From Yinghuangia elevatio (GTDB lineage Bacteria > Actinomycetota > Actinomycetes > Streptomycetales > Streptomycetaceae): a stretch of DNA of 49,245 bases. Position 1 is the first letter of the stretch; each line of letters opens with the position of its first letter. Positions 37,814 to 45,753 of this stretch are shown here, one piece after another. The DNA lies in assembly GCF_040649515.1 (NCBI RefSeq), contig NZ_JBEZFP010000060.1, positions 1-49,245 on the forward strand, read 5' to 3'. The translations under genes and the position numbers were made by a program. Under the pieces are notes generated by a model that saw only the letters and a list, made by a program, of their open reading frames with translations, made no database searches and was not told where the DNA came from.

Positions 37814-38197
37814 ATGTCACGGCGGAACATCTGTGTAACGGAGTCGGCGGAGGTCACCCAGGCATGCCGGGTGCTCGACGTGCTCAACCGGGTGAGCGGC
37901 AAGTGGAGCATCAGCATCCTCATGGAGGCCCACCACGGGCCCGTGCGCTTCACCGAGTTGGAGCGGGCGATCCCCGGCGTCAGCCGCCGCATGCTCACCC
38001 TGACGCTGCGCGGCCTGGAACGCGACGGCCTGCTGACCCGCACGGTGTATCCGACGGTGCCGCCGAAGGTGGAGTACGAGGCGACCGGGATGGCGCGGGA
38101 GCTGTACGAGTACCTGTCCGGACTCATCGCATGGGCCGAGCGGCACGAGCCGGCCGTGGCTGCTTCGCGGGACGCGTACGACCGCGCGGCCGACTGA
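37814..38197 (+). CDS. HxlR family transcriptional regulator
   Basis: The 127-residue winged-helix protein has the HxlR layout: N-terminal CRVLDVLNRVSGKWSISILM, recognition region RFTELERAIPGVSRRMLTLTLRGLERDGLLTR and wing VYPTVPPKVEYEAT. One N-terminal cysteine (C18, as well as C7) precedes the fold; in some family members such a cysteine senses redox or electrophiles. The ATG at 37814 follows GGAAGGAGG. It is divergent from the PPOX-type oxidoreductase gene, a common pairing for HxlR regulators of detoxification enzymes. Confidence 0.9.
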   Translation: MSRRNICVTESAEVTQACRVLDVLNRVSGKWSISILMEAHHGPVRFTELERAIPGVSRRMLTLTLRGLERDGLLTRTVYPTVPPKVEYEATGMARELYEYLSGLIAWAERHEPAVAASRDAYDRAAD

Positions 38198-38459
38198 GCC
38201 GAGGGCGCGTACGTCGTTCGGACCATGCGTTTTTGCTGTGGACTGGTGCTCGTGAGGCGGTTCGGGGCGCGGGGGTCACGCTGATCGGCAGCCGGGTTCT
38301 GCGGCGTGCTTGGACCGCGGTGTTCGAAAAGGGGGATTTGGCGGGCGGGGTCCGGCTTGGGGACATTGACGGTTCGTGTACCGTTCCGGGCTTCGGTGGA
38401 ACCAGCGGCTCGGACCGACACGTCCTGACGGGGTGTCAAGGCTTTCGGGGGGAGGGCGC

Positions 38460-40154
38460 ATGACACAGGGGGACTCTGGCTCGGGGCACCGCCCCGGGTG
38501 GGTCGGCGACACGCCTGCGGACGACGAGGCGACACGTCGGGTTGTGCTCGGAAAGGACGAACGTCCACCAGCGGTGACGGGTACGGATGTGCCCGAGGCG
38601 CGGCGGCCGTCGGAAGTCGATCTCGTCAAGCGCGACGACGCCCCACCGGATGCGCCCGCGGCCGAAGAGCCGGTCGAGGACGCTGCGCCCAAGGCACCCG
38701 GGTGGTTGTTGTGGCCGCTTCGGGTGATCGCGTTTGTCGTGGTTGTGCCCTTCCAGTTGGTGCGGGGTGCGGCGCTCGCGGTTTGGGGCGGGATCAAGGC
38801 GTTCGGACGCGTGCTCGCGGTGCCGTTGAAGGGCATTTGGCGCGTGATCGCCTGGCCGTTCGTGCACCTGGGCCAGGCGCTGCGCTGGTGCGGACGCATG
38901 ATCGCCTGGCCGTTCCGGCAGTTGTGGCGCGGACTTGAGGCCGTCGGCCGCGGGTTCGCGTGGGTGTTCCGCAAACTTGGCGCGGGGCTGCGCGCCGTCG
39001 GCCGTGGACTGCGGCGGCTCGGCGGCGTCCTCGCGTGGCCGTTCGTGCAGCTGTGGCGCGGGCTGGTGTGGCTCGGTGGTTGGCTCGCGCGCGGGCTGGT
39101 GCTGCTGGGCAAGGGGCTCGTGTGGCCGTTCGCGCAGATCTGGCGCGGGCTGATGTGGCTCGGGCCGTGGCTGGCCCGCGGCATCGCGACGCTCGGCCGC
39201 GCGTTGGCCTGGCCGTTCGTCAAACTCTGGGCCGGGCTGCGGCGCCTCGGGCCGTGGGTGCGCCTGGTGCTGCGGTCCTTCGGGGCCGTCCTGGCGTGGC
39301 CGTTCGTGCAGGTGTGGCGCGGTCTGTGCGCGCTCGGGCGCGGACTGCGTGCGGTCGGGCGTACGGCATTGGACTGGCTGGGCCGCGCATTCGTGTGGCT
39401 CGGGCGCGGCTTGGTGCTGCTGGGCAAGGGGCTCATCTGGCCCCTCACGCAGATCTGGCGCGGGCTCATGTGGCTGCGGCATCCGCTCGCGGCTGTCGGT
39501 CGTGGCATCTCTGCCGCCCTGGCCGCGCTCGGAGGCGCCCTCGTATGGGCGGTCCGCATGTCGGCGCTGGTCCTCACCTGGCCCTTCCGCCAATTGTGGC
39601 GGGGCCTGTGTTGGCTGGGACGGGGAGTGCGCGCGCCTCTGGTCTGGGCCGGCGGCGCGGTGGCGAAGGCCGGCCGCTGGGTCGTCAAAGCGGTCATATG
39701 GCCGTTCCGCCAGGTCGGGCGCGGCGTGCGCAAGGGCGGCGGCACGCTCGGCCGTGCCCTGAAGACCGCTTTCGTGTGGGCCGGCAACCGTTCCATGCGT
39801 GTCCTGCGCTGGCTGTGGCGCGTGATCTCGTGGCCGTTCGCGGCCGGATGGCGGTACGTCGTCCTGCCAATCGGCCGGGCGATGCGCGAAGCGGTCCGGT
39901 GGGCCGGACGCGCGGCGGTCAAGGTGTGGCGCGTGCTGGTGTGGCCGTTCACCGCGGCGTACCGCGCGGTGCTCGCCCCGATCGGCCGTGCCGCGAAGTC
40001 GGCGTTCGGTGGCGTCGGGCGCGCGGCGCGGTCGGCCGTACGCGCGACGCGCCAGGCCGCGGCCGACACGCGCGCCGCCATCCGCGAGGCCCGGAAGAGC
40101 GTCGGCCAGACCGTCAAGGACGTGACCCGCTCGATGCGGCGCGGCGGCCGGTGA
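38460..40154 (+). CDS. Trp-Pro-Phe repeat protein, strongly basic, unknown function
   Basis: The 564-residue protein has an acidic, Pro-rich N-terminal 80 residues, then some 420 residues of Trp-rich repeats, then a charged, helical C terminus. The repeat hallmark is WPF or WPL, at residues 85, 132, 150, 193, 222, 251, 280, 327, 374, 414, 458 and 495. Four copies (193, 222, 251, 280) are exactly 29 residues apart, with pattern WPF-x3-W-x-GL. Residues 82-495 hold 42 Trp and many Arg but hardly any acidic residues (E160, D305, E478). Gly/Arg/Leu units such as RGLVWLG suggest amphipathic or membrane-reentrant helices. I do not recognise a family. ATG 38460 follows GGGGGGAGGG. It stands directly before the DUF2344 gene. 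Confidence 0.8.
   Translation: MTQGDSGSGHRPGWVGDTPADDEATRRVVLGKDERPPAVTGTDVPEARRPSEVDLVKRDDAPPDAPAAEEPVEDAAPKAPGWLLWPLRVIAFVVVVPFQLVRGAALAVWGGIKAFGRVLAVPLKGIWRVIAWPFVHLGQALRWCGRMIAWPFRQLWRGLEAVGRGFAWVFRKLGAGLRAVGRGLRRLGGVLAWPFVQLWRGLVWLGGWLARGLVLLGKGLVWPFAQIWRGLMWLGPWLARGIATLGRALAWPFVKLWAGLRRLGPWVRLVLRSFGAVLAWPFVQVWRGLCALGRGLRAVGRTALDWLGRAFVWLGRGLVLLGKGLIWPLTQIWRGLMWLRHPLAAVGRGISAALAALGGALVWAVRMSALVLTWPFRQLWRGLCWLGRGVRAPLVWAGGAVAKAGRWVVKAVIWPFRQVGRGVRKGGGTLGRALKTAFVWAGNRSMRVLRWLWRVISWPFAAGWRYVVLPIGRAMREAVRWAGRAAVKVWRVLVWPFTAAYRAVLAPIGRAAKSAFGGVGRAARSAVRATRQAAADTRAAIREARKSVGQTVKDVTRSMRRGGR
39036..39383 (+). repeat. Four 87-bp tandem units encoding the 29-residue WPF repeat
   Basis: Units begin at the Trp codons at 39036, 39123, 39210 and 39297. 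TGGCCGTTCG opens each, and TGGCGCGG[G/T]CTG follows 18 bases later in most. Conservation is visible at DNA level, suggesting growth by tandem duplication. Confidence 0.8.
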
Positions 40155-40252
40155 CGGCGGGGTCCGCGCGGGCGCGTGCTCCCCGTACCCTGGAGCCAGA
40201 GTTCATCCCTGATATCGCACTACTTGAGGACTGAGTAGCCCTGGCACGCCGA

Positions 40253-41086
40253 ATGCCCGAAGGACCGCCGCCCGCTCCGGCCGTCCAGAAACTGCGCCTG
40301 CGCTACGCCAAGCGCGGCCGCCTGCGGTTCACCAGCCACCGGGATTTCCAGCGCGCTTTCGAGCGGGCGCTGCGTCGTTCCGAGGTGCCGATGGCCTACT
40401 CCGCGGGCTTCACGCCGCACCCCAAGGTGTCGTACGCGGGCGCCGCGCCGACCGGCGTGGCCAGCGAGGCCGAGTACCTGGAGATCTCGGTCGTGCGGCG
40501 CTGCGAGCCGGACGAGCTGCGGGCACTCCTCGACTCCTCGCTGCCGCCCGGCCTGGACGTGCTGGAGGTCGTGGAGGCGGCGCCCGGCAACCTCGCCGAG
40601 CGGCTGCAGGCGTCGGTGTGGGACATCCGGCTGCCCGACGTCGAGCCGGAGACGGCGCGCAAGGCGGTCGAGGCGTTCATGGCCGCGGAATCGGTCGAGG
40701 TCGAACGCATGACCAAGAACGGCATGCGTGCCTTCGACGCGCGGGCCGCCGTGGCCGCGCTGGACACGGACGCTCCTTCCGCCGCGTCGGACGGGGCGGA
40801 TGGGTCCCATGCGTCCGATGATGAGATTGACGCAGGTCACCAGGGTGTCGATGGGAGCGGCGACCGACCCTGTGCGATACTGCGACTGGTTGTACGGCAC
40901 ACCACACCCGCCGTCCGACCCGACGACGTTCTGTCCGGTCTCCGCTTGGTCGCCGACCTCGCGCCGCCCGTTCCCGCCGCGGTGACTCGCTTGGCGCAGG
41001 GGCCGCTCGACACCGCGACCGGTGCGGTGACCGATCCGCTCGCGCCCGAGCATGCGGTGACCTCGACGGGGAACGAGGAGCTGTAG
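40253..41086 (+). CDS. DUF2344 (TIGR03936) radical-SAM-linked protein
   Basis: The 277-residue protein starts with KLRLRYAKRGRLRFTSHRDFQRAFERALRR and YSAGFTPHPKVSYAGA, the conserved core of the family named for its link to TIGR03960 radical SAM proteins; in some bacteria the two are fused. Its role is unknown but it is thought to help the radical SAM partner. The C-terminal third, after a Ser/Asp/Gly-rich linker (about 180-205), is less conserved. The ATG at 40253 lacks a clear ribosome site. The gene precedes rne, as usual in actinomycetes. Confidence 0.88.
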   Translation: MPEGPPPAPAVQKLRLRYAKRGRLRFTSHRDFQRAFERALRRSEVPMAYSAGFTPHPKVSYAGAAPTGVASEAEYLEISVVRRCEPDELRALLDSSLPPGLDVLEVVEAAPGNLAERLQASVWDIRLPDVEPETARKAVEAFMAAESVEVERMTKNGMRAFDARAAVAALDTDAPSAASDGADGSHASDDEIDAGHQGVDGSGDRPCAILRLVVRHTTPAVRPDDVLSGLRLVADLAPPVPAAVTRLAQGPLDTATGAVTDPLAPEHAVTSTGNEEL

Positions 41087-41270
41087 ACACGGGGCGGAGC
41101 CGAAGCCACGGACCGCCGTCGACGCCTCGGCCCGGAACTACCGGGTGCCAGGGGCGCATTCCGACAGACTTTCGTCGGCCCTGCCAGGTGCGGGGTCGGC
41201 GAGCGAGAGACGAGCTTCTGTGCGGCGCCCTCCTTGGAGCGCCCGGAAGCGTGACGGGAGACAGACCCGC

Positions 41271-44200
41271 ATGCTCGAGAACGAGCCGAACGGTGCGGCG
41301 TCCGACGACGCCCAGCCGCACGACACCGCGACATCCAACGACTCCACATCCACCTCGGACACGGGTGCGGGCGCGCCCTCGGCGGACGCCGGGGCAGAAG
41401 CCCCCGCTGCCCCCGCGCGGCGCCGCCGCCGGGCCGCGAGCCGACCGGCCGGGCCGCCCAAGCCCAGCACCGGGACCGACGACACGACCGACAGCACCAA
41501 CACCACTGACACGCCCGACACGGCCGGCGCCCCTGCCGACGCCGATGTCGCACCGGCCATAGCTGCGGCCGCGGACACCCCTGCCGCCGAAGCGGCACCC
41601 GAGCCGACCGGCGAGCCGGACGCGGATGCCGCGGCGGAGGAGGAGGCGGCCGAAGCGGAAGCCGACGTGGCCGCCGAAGCCGCGCCGGAGCCGGAACCCG
41701 AGCCAGCACCGCGCCGGGCCCGGCGTACCCGCAAGCGCGTGGCCGCCGAGCCCGAGGCCGAGCCCGCGACCGCCGCCACCGCCGAGCCCGAGACGGCCGC
41801 GCCTGCCGACGCGCCTGCCCCCGTCGAGGAGGCCGCGGCCGAAGAGGCCGAGCCGGCGCCGCGCCGGACGCGGCGTACCCGCAAGCGCGCGGCCGCCGAG
41901 CCCGAGCCCGAGTCCGTGCCGGCCGAGACCGCGGCGGAGACCACGCCAGAGGCGACCCCTGAGGCCGCCGAGCCGGAGCCCGAGGAGGCGCCGGCACCCA
42001 CGCGTACCCGCCGTGCGGCGCCTGCCGTCTTCCAGCCCCTGTTCCAGGCCCCGGAGGCCCACACCGCCCGCGCGGTCACGCCGGCGGCCGCCGTGGCGGA
42101 CGACGAGCACGACGACGCGGAGGAGCCGGCCGACGAGCCGCGCACCCGCCGCCGCCGTACCCGCCGCAACCCGGCCGCCGAGGCCGCCGCGAGCATTCCC
42201 GGCGTGACCGTCGCCGGTCCGGGCGCCGGGCGCCCGGCGGCCGAGGACGACGCCGAGGCGGAGGCCGAGGGCGCCGAGGGCGAGGCCGACACCGACCACG
42301 ACGCCGAGGGCGACGAGTCCGGCGACCGCCCGACCCGGCGCCGCCGCCGCGGTGGCCGCCGCCGTCGGGGCCGCGACGCCGAACGGGCCGACGGCGAGAA
42401 CGAAGGTGACGAGTCCGACGAGTCCGACGAGGACGCCGAGGACGCCGAGCCCCGTGCGAGCGACGCCCAGGGCGCCGACGAGGACGACGACGACTCGGCG
42501 ACCACCACCAGCCGTCGCCGTCGCCGTCGGCGCCGCCGCGACGGTGCCGACGGCGAGTCGCCCGCCGCCGACGACCCCGAGCGCACGGTGGTCAAGGTCC
42601 GCGAGCCGCGCGCCCGCCGGGCCGACCGCGCAGCGGAGGGCGAGGACGTGGGCGACGGCGTGCAGAGCGTCAAGGGCTCGACGCGCCTGGAGGCCAAGAA
42701 GCAGCGCCGCCGCGAAGGTCGCGAGCAGGGCCGCCGCCGCGTGCCGATCATCACCGAGGCCGAGTTCCTGGCCCGCCGCGAGGCGGTCGAGCGCGTCATG
42801 GTGGTGCGCCAGACCGGTGAGCGCACCCAGATCGGCGTGCTGGAGGACGGCGTCCTCGTCGAGCACTACGTGAACAAGGAGCAGGCCACCTCGTACGTCG
42901 GCAACGTCTACCTGGGCAAGGTCCAGAACGTGCTGCCGTCCATGGAGGCCGCCTTCGTCGACATCGGCAAGGGCCGCAACGCGGTGCTCTACGCCGGCGA
43001 GGTCAACTTCGACGCGGGCTCGCCGCGCCGCATCGAGGCGGTCCTGAAGGGCGGCCAGTCGGTCCTGGTGCAGGTCACCAAGGACCCGATCGGTCACAAG
43101 GGCGCCCGCCTCACCAGCCAGGTCTCGCTGCCGGGCCGCTACCTCGTGTACGTGCCCGAGGGCACGATGACCGGCATCAGCCGCAAGCTGCCGGACACCG
43201 AGCGCGCGCGCCTGAAGACCATCCTCAAGAAGATCGTTCCCGACGACGCGGGCGTGATCGTGCGTACCGCCGCCGAGGGCGCGAGCGAAGAGGAGCTGGC
43301 GCGCGACGTCACCCGTCTGCAGGCGCAGTGGGAGGACATCAAGAAGAAGGCGGCGACGGCCAACGCGCCCGCGCTGCTGTACGGCGAGCCGGACATGACG
43401 GTCCGGGTCATCCGCGACATCTTCAACGAGGACTTCACCAAGCTCGTCGTCTCCGGCGACGAGGCGTGGGAGACCGTGCACAACTACGTCGCGCACGTGG
43501 CCCCCGACCTGGCCCCGCGCCTGTCGAAGTGGTCCAGCGAGACGGACGTCTTCGCGACCTACCGCGTCGACGAGCAGCTGATGAAGGCGCTCGACCGCAA
43601 GGTGTGGCTGCCCAGCGGCGGTTCGCTGGTCATCGACCGCACCGAGGCGATGGTCGTGGTCGACGTCAACACCGGCAAGTTCACCGGGCAGGGCGGCAAC
43701 CTCGAAGAGACGGTCACCCGCAACAACCTGGAGGCGGCCGAGGAGATCGTCCGCCAGCTCCGGCTGCGGGACCTCGGCGGCATCATCGTCATCGACTTCA
43801 TCGACATGGTGCTGGAGAGCAACCGCGACCTGGTGCTGCGGCGCCTGCTGGAGTGCCTGGGCCGGGACCGTACGAAGCACCAGGTCGCCGAGGTGACCTC
43901 GCTCGGCCTGGTCCAGATGACGCGTAAGCGGGTCGGCCAGGGGCTGTTGGAGGCGTTCTCCGAGACGTGTGACAAGTGCAACGGGCGCGGTGTGCTCGTA
44001 CGCATGGACACGCCCGAGCAGAAGTCCGGCGGCTCGAGCCGCCGCCGCCGGGGCAAGGGCGGCGGGAACGGCAACGGCAACGGCGCCCACGAGCACACGC
44101 ACGACGAGCCGGCCGAGACGGTCGCGGCCGACGAACCGATCGAGATCATCGACGTGGTCGATGTCGAGGACGCCGTCGACACCGACGAGCCGATCGAGGT

Positions 44201-44813
44201 CGTGGAACTCGTCGAGAGGGACGCCGACAGCGAGGCCGACACCGAGGTGCCGGTCGAGGCCGAGGCCGAGATCGTCGTCGCGGCGGAGTCGGAGCCGGTC
44301 GAACTGGTCGAGCCCGCCGAACTGGTGGAGTCGGCCGGGGCCGCGTCGACCGAGTCTGCGGACGAAGCCGCGGAGACGGTCGAGGCCGGCAGTGCCGAGG
44401 CCGATGCAGACGCCGAAGAGGCCCCGAAGAAGGCCGCCAAGCGCGCCCCGCGCAAGACGGCCGCCAAGAAGACCGCGGCGAAGAAGACGGCGGCCAAGAA
44501 GACCGCCGCCAAGAAGTCGACCCGCAAGACCGCCGCCGGAGCGGATGCGGCCGACACCGCATCGACGGACTCGTCGCCGGCCGAGTCGGCCCCGGCCGAG
44601 CAGGCACCCGCCGAACCCGCGGCCGCGCCCTCCGGGGACTCCGCGGCACCGGAGGAGCAGCCCGCAGCACCGGCGAAGCGCACCCGCAAGGCGCCGCGTC
44701 GGGCCACCCGCCCGGCCGGTGCACCGACCGCTGCCACGCCCACCGAGGGCGGGGCCGCGGACGGCGCCGAGCCCGCCGCCGAGCCCGTCTCGGCGTCCGC
44801 GCCCGGCAACTAG
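41271..44813 (+). CDS. rne: Ribonuclease E/G with long low-complexity termini
   Basis: The 1180-residue endoribonuclease cleaves single-stranded RNA. The catalytic core is C-terminal to a long N-terminal extension of about 470 residues of Ala/Glu/Asp runs broken by Arg clusters (RRRRRAA, RRTRRTRKR). Then come the S1 domain (VGNVYLGKVQNVLPSMEAAF) and the DNase I-like site with D798 (VVVDVN) and D842 (IVIDFID), 44 apart as in E. coli RNase E D303/D346 plus one. The zinc link is C900-x2-C903 (CDKCNGRG). The tail is acidic, then has KTAAKKTAAKK units like histone H1, then Pro/Ala-rich. This outline matches Streptomyces RNase ES. ATG 41271 follows GGGAG. Confidence 0.93.
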   Translation: MLENEPNGAASDDAQPHDTATSNDSTSTSDTGAGAPSADAGAEAPAAPARRRRRAASRPAGPPKPSTGTDDTTDSTNTTDTPDTAGAPADADVAPAIAAAADTPAAEAAPEPTGEPDADAAAEEEAAEAEADVAAEAAPEPEPEPAPRRARRTRKRVAAEPEAEPATAATAEPETAAPADAPAPVEEAAAEEAEPAPRRTRRTRKRAAAEPEPESVPAETAAETTPEATPEAAEPEPEEAPAPTRTRRAAPAVFQPLFQAPEAHTARAVTPAAAVADDEHDDAEEPADEPRTRRRRTRRNPAAEAAASIPGVTVAGPGAGRPAAEDDAEAEAEGAEGEADTDHDAEGDESGDRPTRRRRRGGRRRRGRDAERADGENEGDESDESDEDAEDAEPRASDAQGADEDDDDSATTTSRRRRRRRRRDGADGESPAADDPERTVVKVREPRARRADRAAEGEDVGDGVQSVKGSTRLEAKKQRRREGREQGRRRVPIITEAEFLARREAVERVMVVRQTGERTQIGVLEDGVLVEHYVNKEQATSYVGNVYLGKVQNVLPSMEAAFVDIGKGRNAVLYAGEVNFDAGSPRRIEAVLKGGQSVLVQVTKDPIGHKGARLTSQVSLPGRYLVYVPEGTMTGISRKLPDTERARLKTILKKIVPDDAGVIVRTAAEGASEEELARDVTRLQAQWEDIKKKAATANAPALLYGEPDMTVRVIRDIFNEDFTKLVVSGDEAWETVHNYVAHVAPDLAPRLSKWSSETDVFATYRVDEQLMKALDRKVWLPSGGSLVIDRTEAMVVVDVNTGKFTGQGGNLEETVTRNNLEAAEEIVRQLRLRDLGGIIVIDFIDMVLESNRDLVLRRLLECLGRDRTKHQVAEVTSLGLVQMTRKRVGQGLLEAFSETCDKCNGRGVLVRMDTPEQKSGGSSRRRRGKGGGNGNGNGAHEHTHDEPAETVAADEPIEIIDVVDVEDAVDTDEPIEVVELVERDADSEADTEVPVEAEAEIVVAAESEPVELVEPAELVESAGAASTESADEAAETVEAGSAEADADAEEAPKKAAKRAPRKTAAKKTAAKKTAAKKTAAKKSTRKTAAGADAADTASTDSSPAESAPAEQAPAEPAAAPSGDSAAPEEQPAAPAKRTRKAPRRATRPAGAPTAATPTEGGAADGAEPAAEPVSASAPGN

Positions 44814-44863
44814 CCAAGCGGTACGACGTCGGCTGGGAAAGCGGCGGCATACAGCGACACCCA

Positions 44864-44897
44864 CGTCGGGGGTCGGGCCCAGGTCCGGCCCCCGACG
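44864..44897 (+). terminator. Hairpin terminator after rne
   Basis: Arms CGTCGGGGG (44864-44872) and CCCCCGACG (44889-44897). A second hairpin, GGGTCCCG/CGGGACCC (44897-44904, 44916-44923), follows directly. Together they separate rne from the ribosomal protein promoter. Confidence 0.6.
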
Positions 44898-44926
44898 GGT
44901 CCCGCGCCGCGCGGCCGGGACCCGGT

Positions 44927-44956
44927 TTGACCGGGTGCGGAACTGATCCGTACTCT
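44927..44956 (+). promoter_or_regulatory. HrdB-type promoter for rplU-rpmA
   Basis: TTGACC (44927-44932) and TACTCT (44951-44956) with an 18-base spacer. The leader to the rplU GTG at 45087 would be about 125 bases, long enough for L21-type leader control, but I cannot name a structure in it. Confidence 0.6.
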
Positions 44957-45086
44957 TGACCCTCGGCATGTTTATGCCAAGTTCCTGAGCACCCACCTCC
45001 CGGCGTCTGCGCCGGGGGAGGCCGCCCGGCATCGGTCGGAGACGGCTGGCGTCAGGGACTCCGATCGAACAGAGAGCGAGTTCGCG

Positions 45087-45404
45087 GTGTACGCGATCAT
45101 TCGCGCCGGCGGTAGGCAGCACAAGGTTGCCGTCGGCGATGTCTTCCAGGCCGACCGAGTGCAGACTGCGGCCGGCGAGACCGTCGAGCTTCCCGTCCTG
45201 CTCCTGGTCGACGGCGAGTCCGTGACGAGCGACCCGTGGGTCCTCGCCGGTGTGAAGGTGACGGCCGAGGTCGTCGACCACACCAAGGGCAAGAAGATCG
45301 ACATCCTGAAGTACAAGAACAAGACCGGCTACCGCAAGCGCATGGGTCACCGCCAGCAGCACACCCAGCTGAAGGTCACCGGCATCGAGACCGGGAAGAA
45401 GTAG
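45087..45404 (+). CDS. rplU: 50S ribosomal protein L21
   Basis: The 105-residue protein opens with YAIIRAGGRQHKVAVGD and ends with the basic YRKRMGHRQQHTQLKVTGI segment that is the L21 signature. It binds 23S rRNA in the large subunit. The GTG at 45087 is the only start that gives the family N terminus. rpmA follows after five bases, so the L21-L27 pair is one transcript. Confidence 0.97.
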   Translation: MYAIIRAGGRQHKVAVGDVFQADRVQTAAGETVELPVLLLVDGESVTSDPWVLAGVKVTAEVVDHTKGKKIDILKYKNKTGYRKRMGHRQQHTQLKVTGIETGKK

Positions 45405-45409
45405 AGGAC

Positions 45410-45664
45410 ATGGCACACAAAAAGGGCGCATCGTCCACCCGTAACGGCCGTGACTCCAACGCCCAGCGGCTCGGCGTGAAGCGTTTCGGCGGCCAGGTCG
45501 TCAACGCGGGCGAGATCATCGTCCGCCAGCGCGGCACGCACTTCCACCCGGGTGCCAACGTCGGCCGTGGCGGCGACGACACCCTGTTCGCGCTCGCCGC
45601 CGGTGCGGTGGAGTTCGGCACGCGCCGCGGACGCCGCGTCGTGAACATCGTCCCGGCGGCCTAA
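45410..45664 (+). CDS. rpmA: 50S ribosomal protein L27
   Basis: The 84-residue protein starts MAHKKGASSTRNGRDSNAQR without the cleavable N-terminal extension found in Firmicutes, and contains GGQVVNAGEIIVRQRGT and HPGANVGRGGDDTLFA. L27 reaches the peptidyl-transferase centre with its N terminus. The ATG at 45410 lies five bases after rplU, with AGAGGA overlapping the rplU stop. A strong terminator follows. Confidence 0.97.
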   Translation: MAHKKGASSTRNGRDSNAQRLGVKRFGGQVVNAGEIIVRQRGTHFHPGANVGRGGDDTLFALAAGAVEFGTRRGRRVVNIVPAA

Positions 45665-45689
45665 GGCCCAGGGACCCCCTTGCTCGACC

Positions 45690-45721
45690 CGAAGGCGGAC
45701 CGGATCCACGGTCCGCCTTCG
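45690..45721 (+). terminator. Terminator after rpmA
   Basis: Perfect 13-bp stem CGAAGGCGGACCG (45690-45702) and CGGTCCGCCTTCG (45709-45721) around GATCCA, followed by GTCTTTGCC. It lies 25 bases after rpmA; obgE starts 32 bases later. Confidence 0.8.
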
Positions 45722-45753
45722 GTCTTTGCCGCAAAAAACTGCTGGAGGTACAA

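Noticed and set aside
39036..39383. CRISPR array
   Set aside because: The 87-bp units are continuous and coding, without unique spacers.
38276..40117. Minus-strand frame of 613 codons opposite the WPF protein, with repeated His/Thr/Arg/Pro units
   Set aside because: Its repeats are the complement of the WPF repeats. The plus frame has a good ribosome site and a plausible protein outline, so I favour it, though experimental proof of the frame would be welcome.
40677..45431. Very long open frame on the minus strand opposite rne (over 1500 codons)
   Set aside because: It is the mirror of the GC-rich rne and rplU genes; the plus strand has clear family motifs throughout, and the minus frame translates to Arg/Leu/Gly/Val runs without homology.
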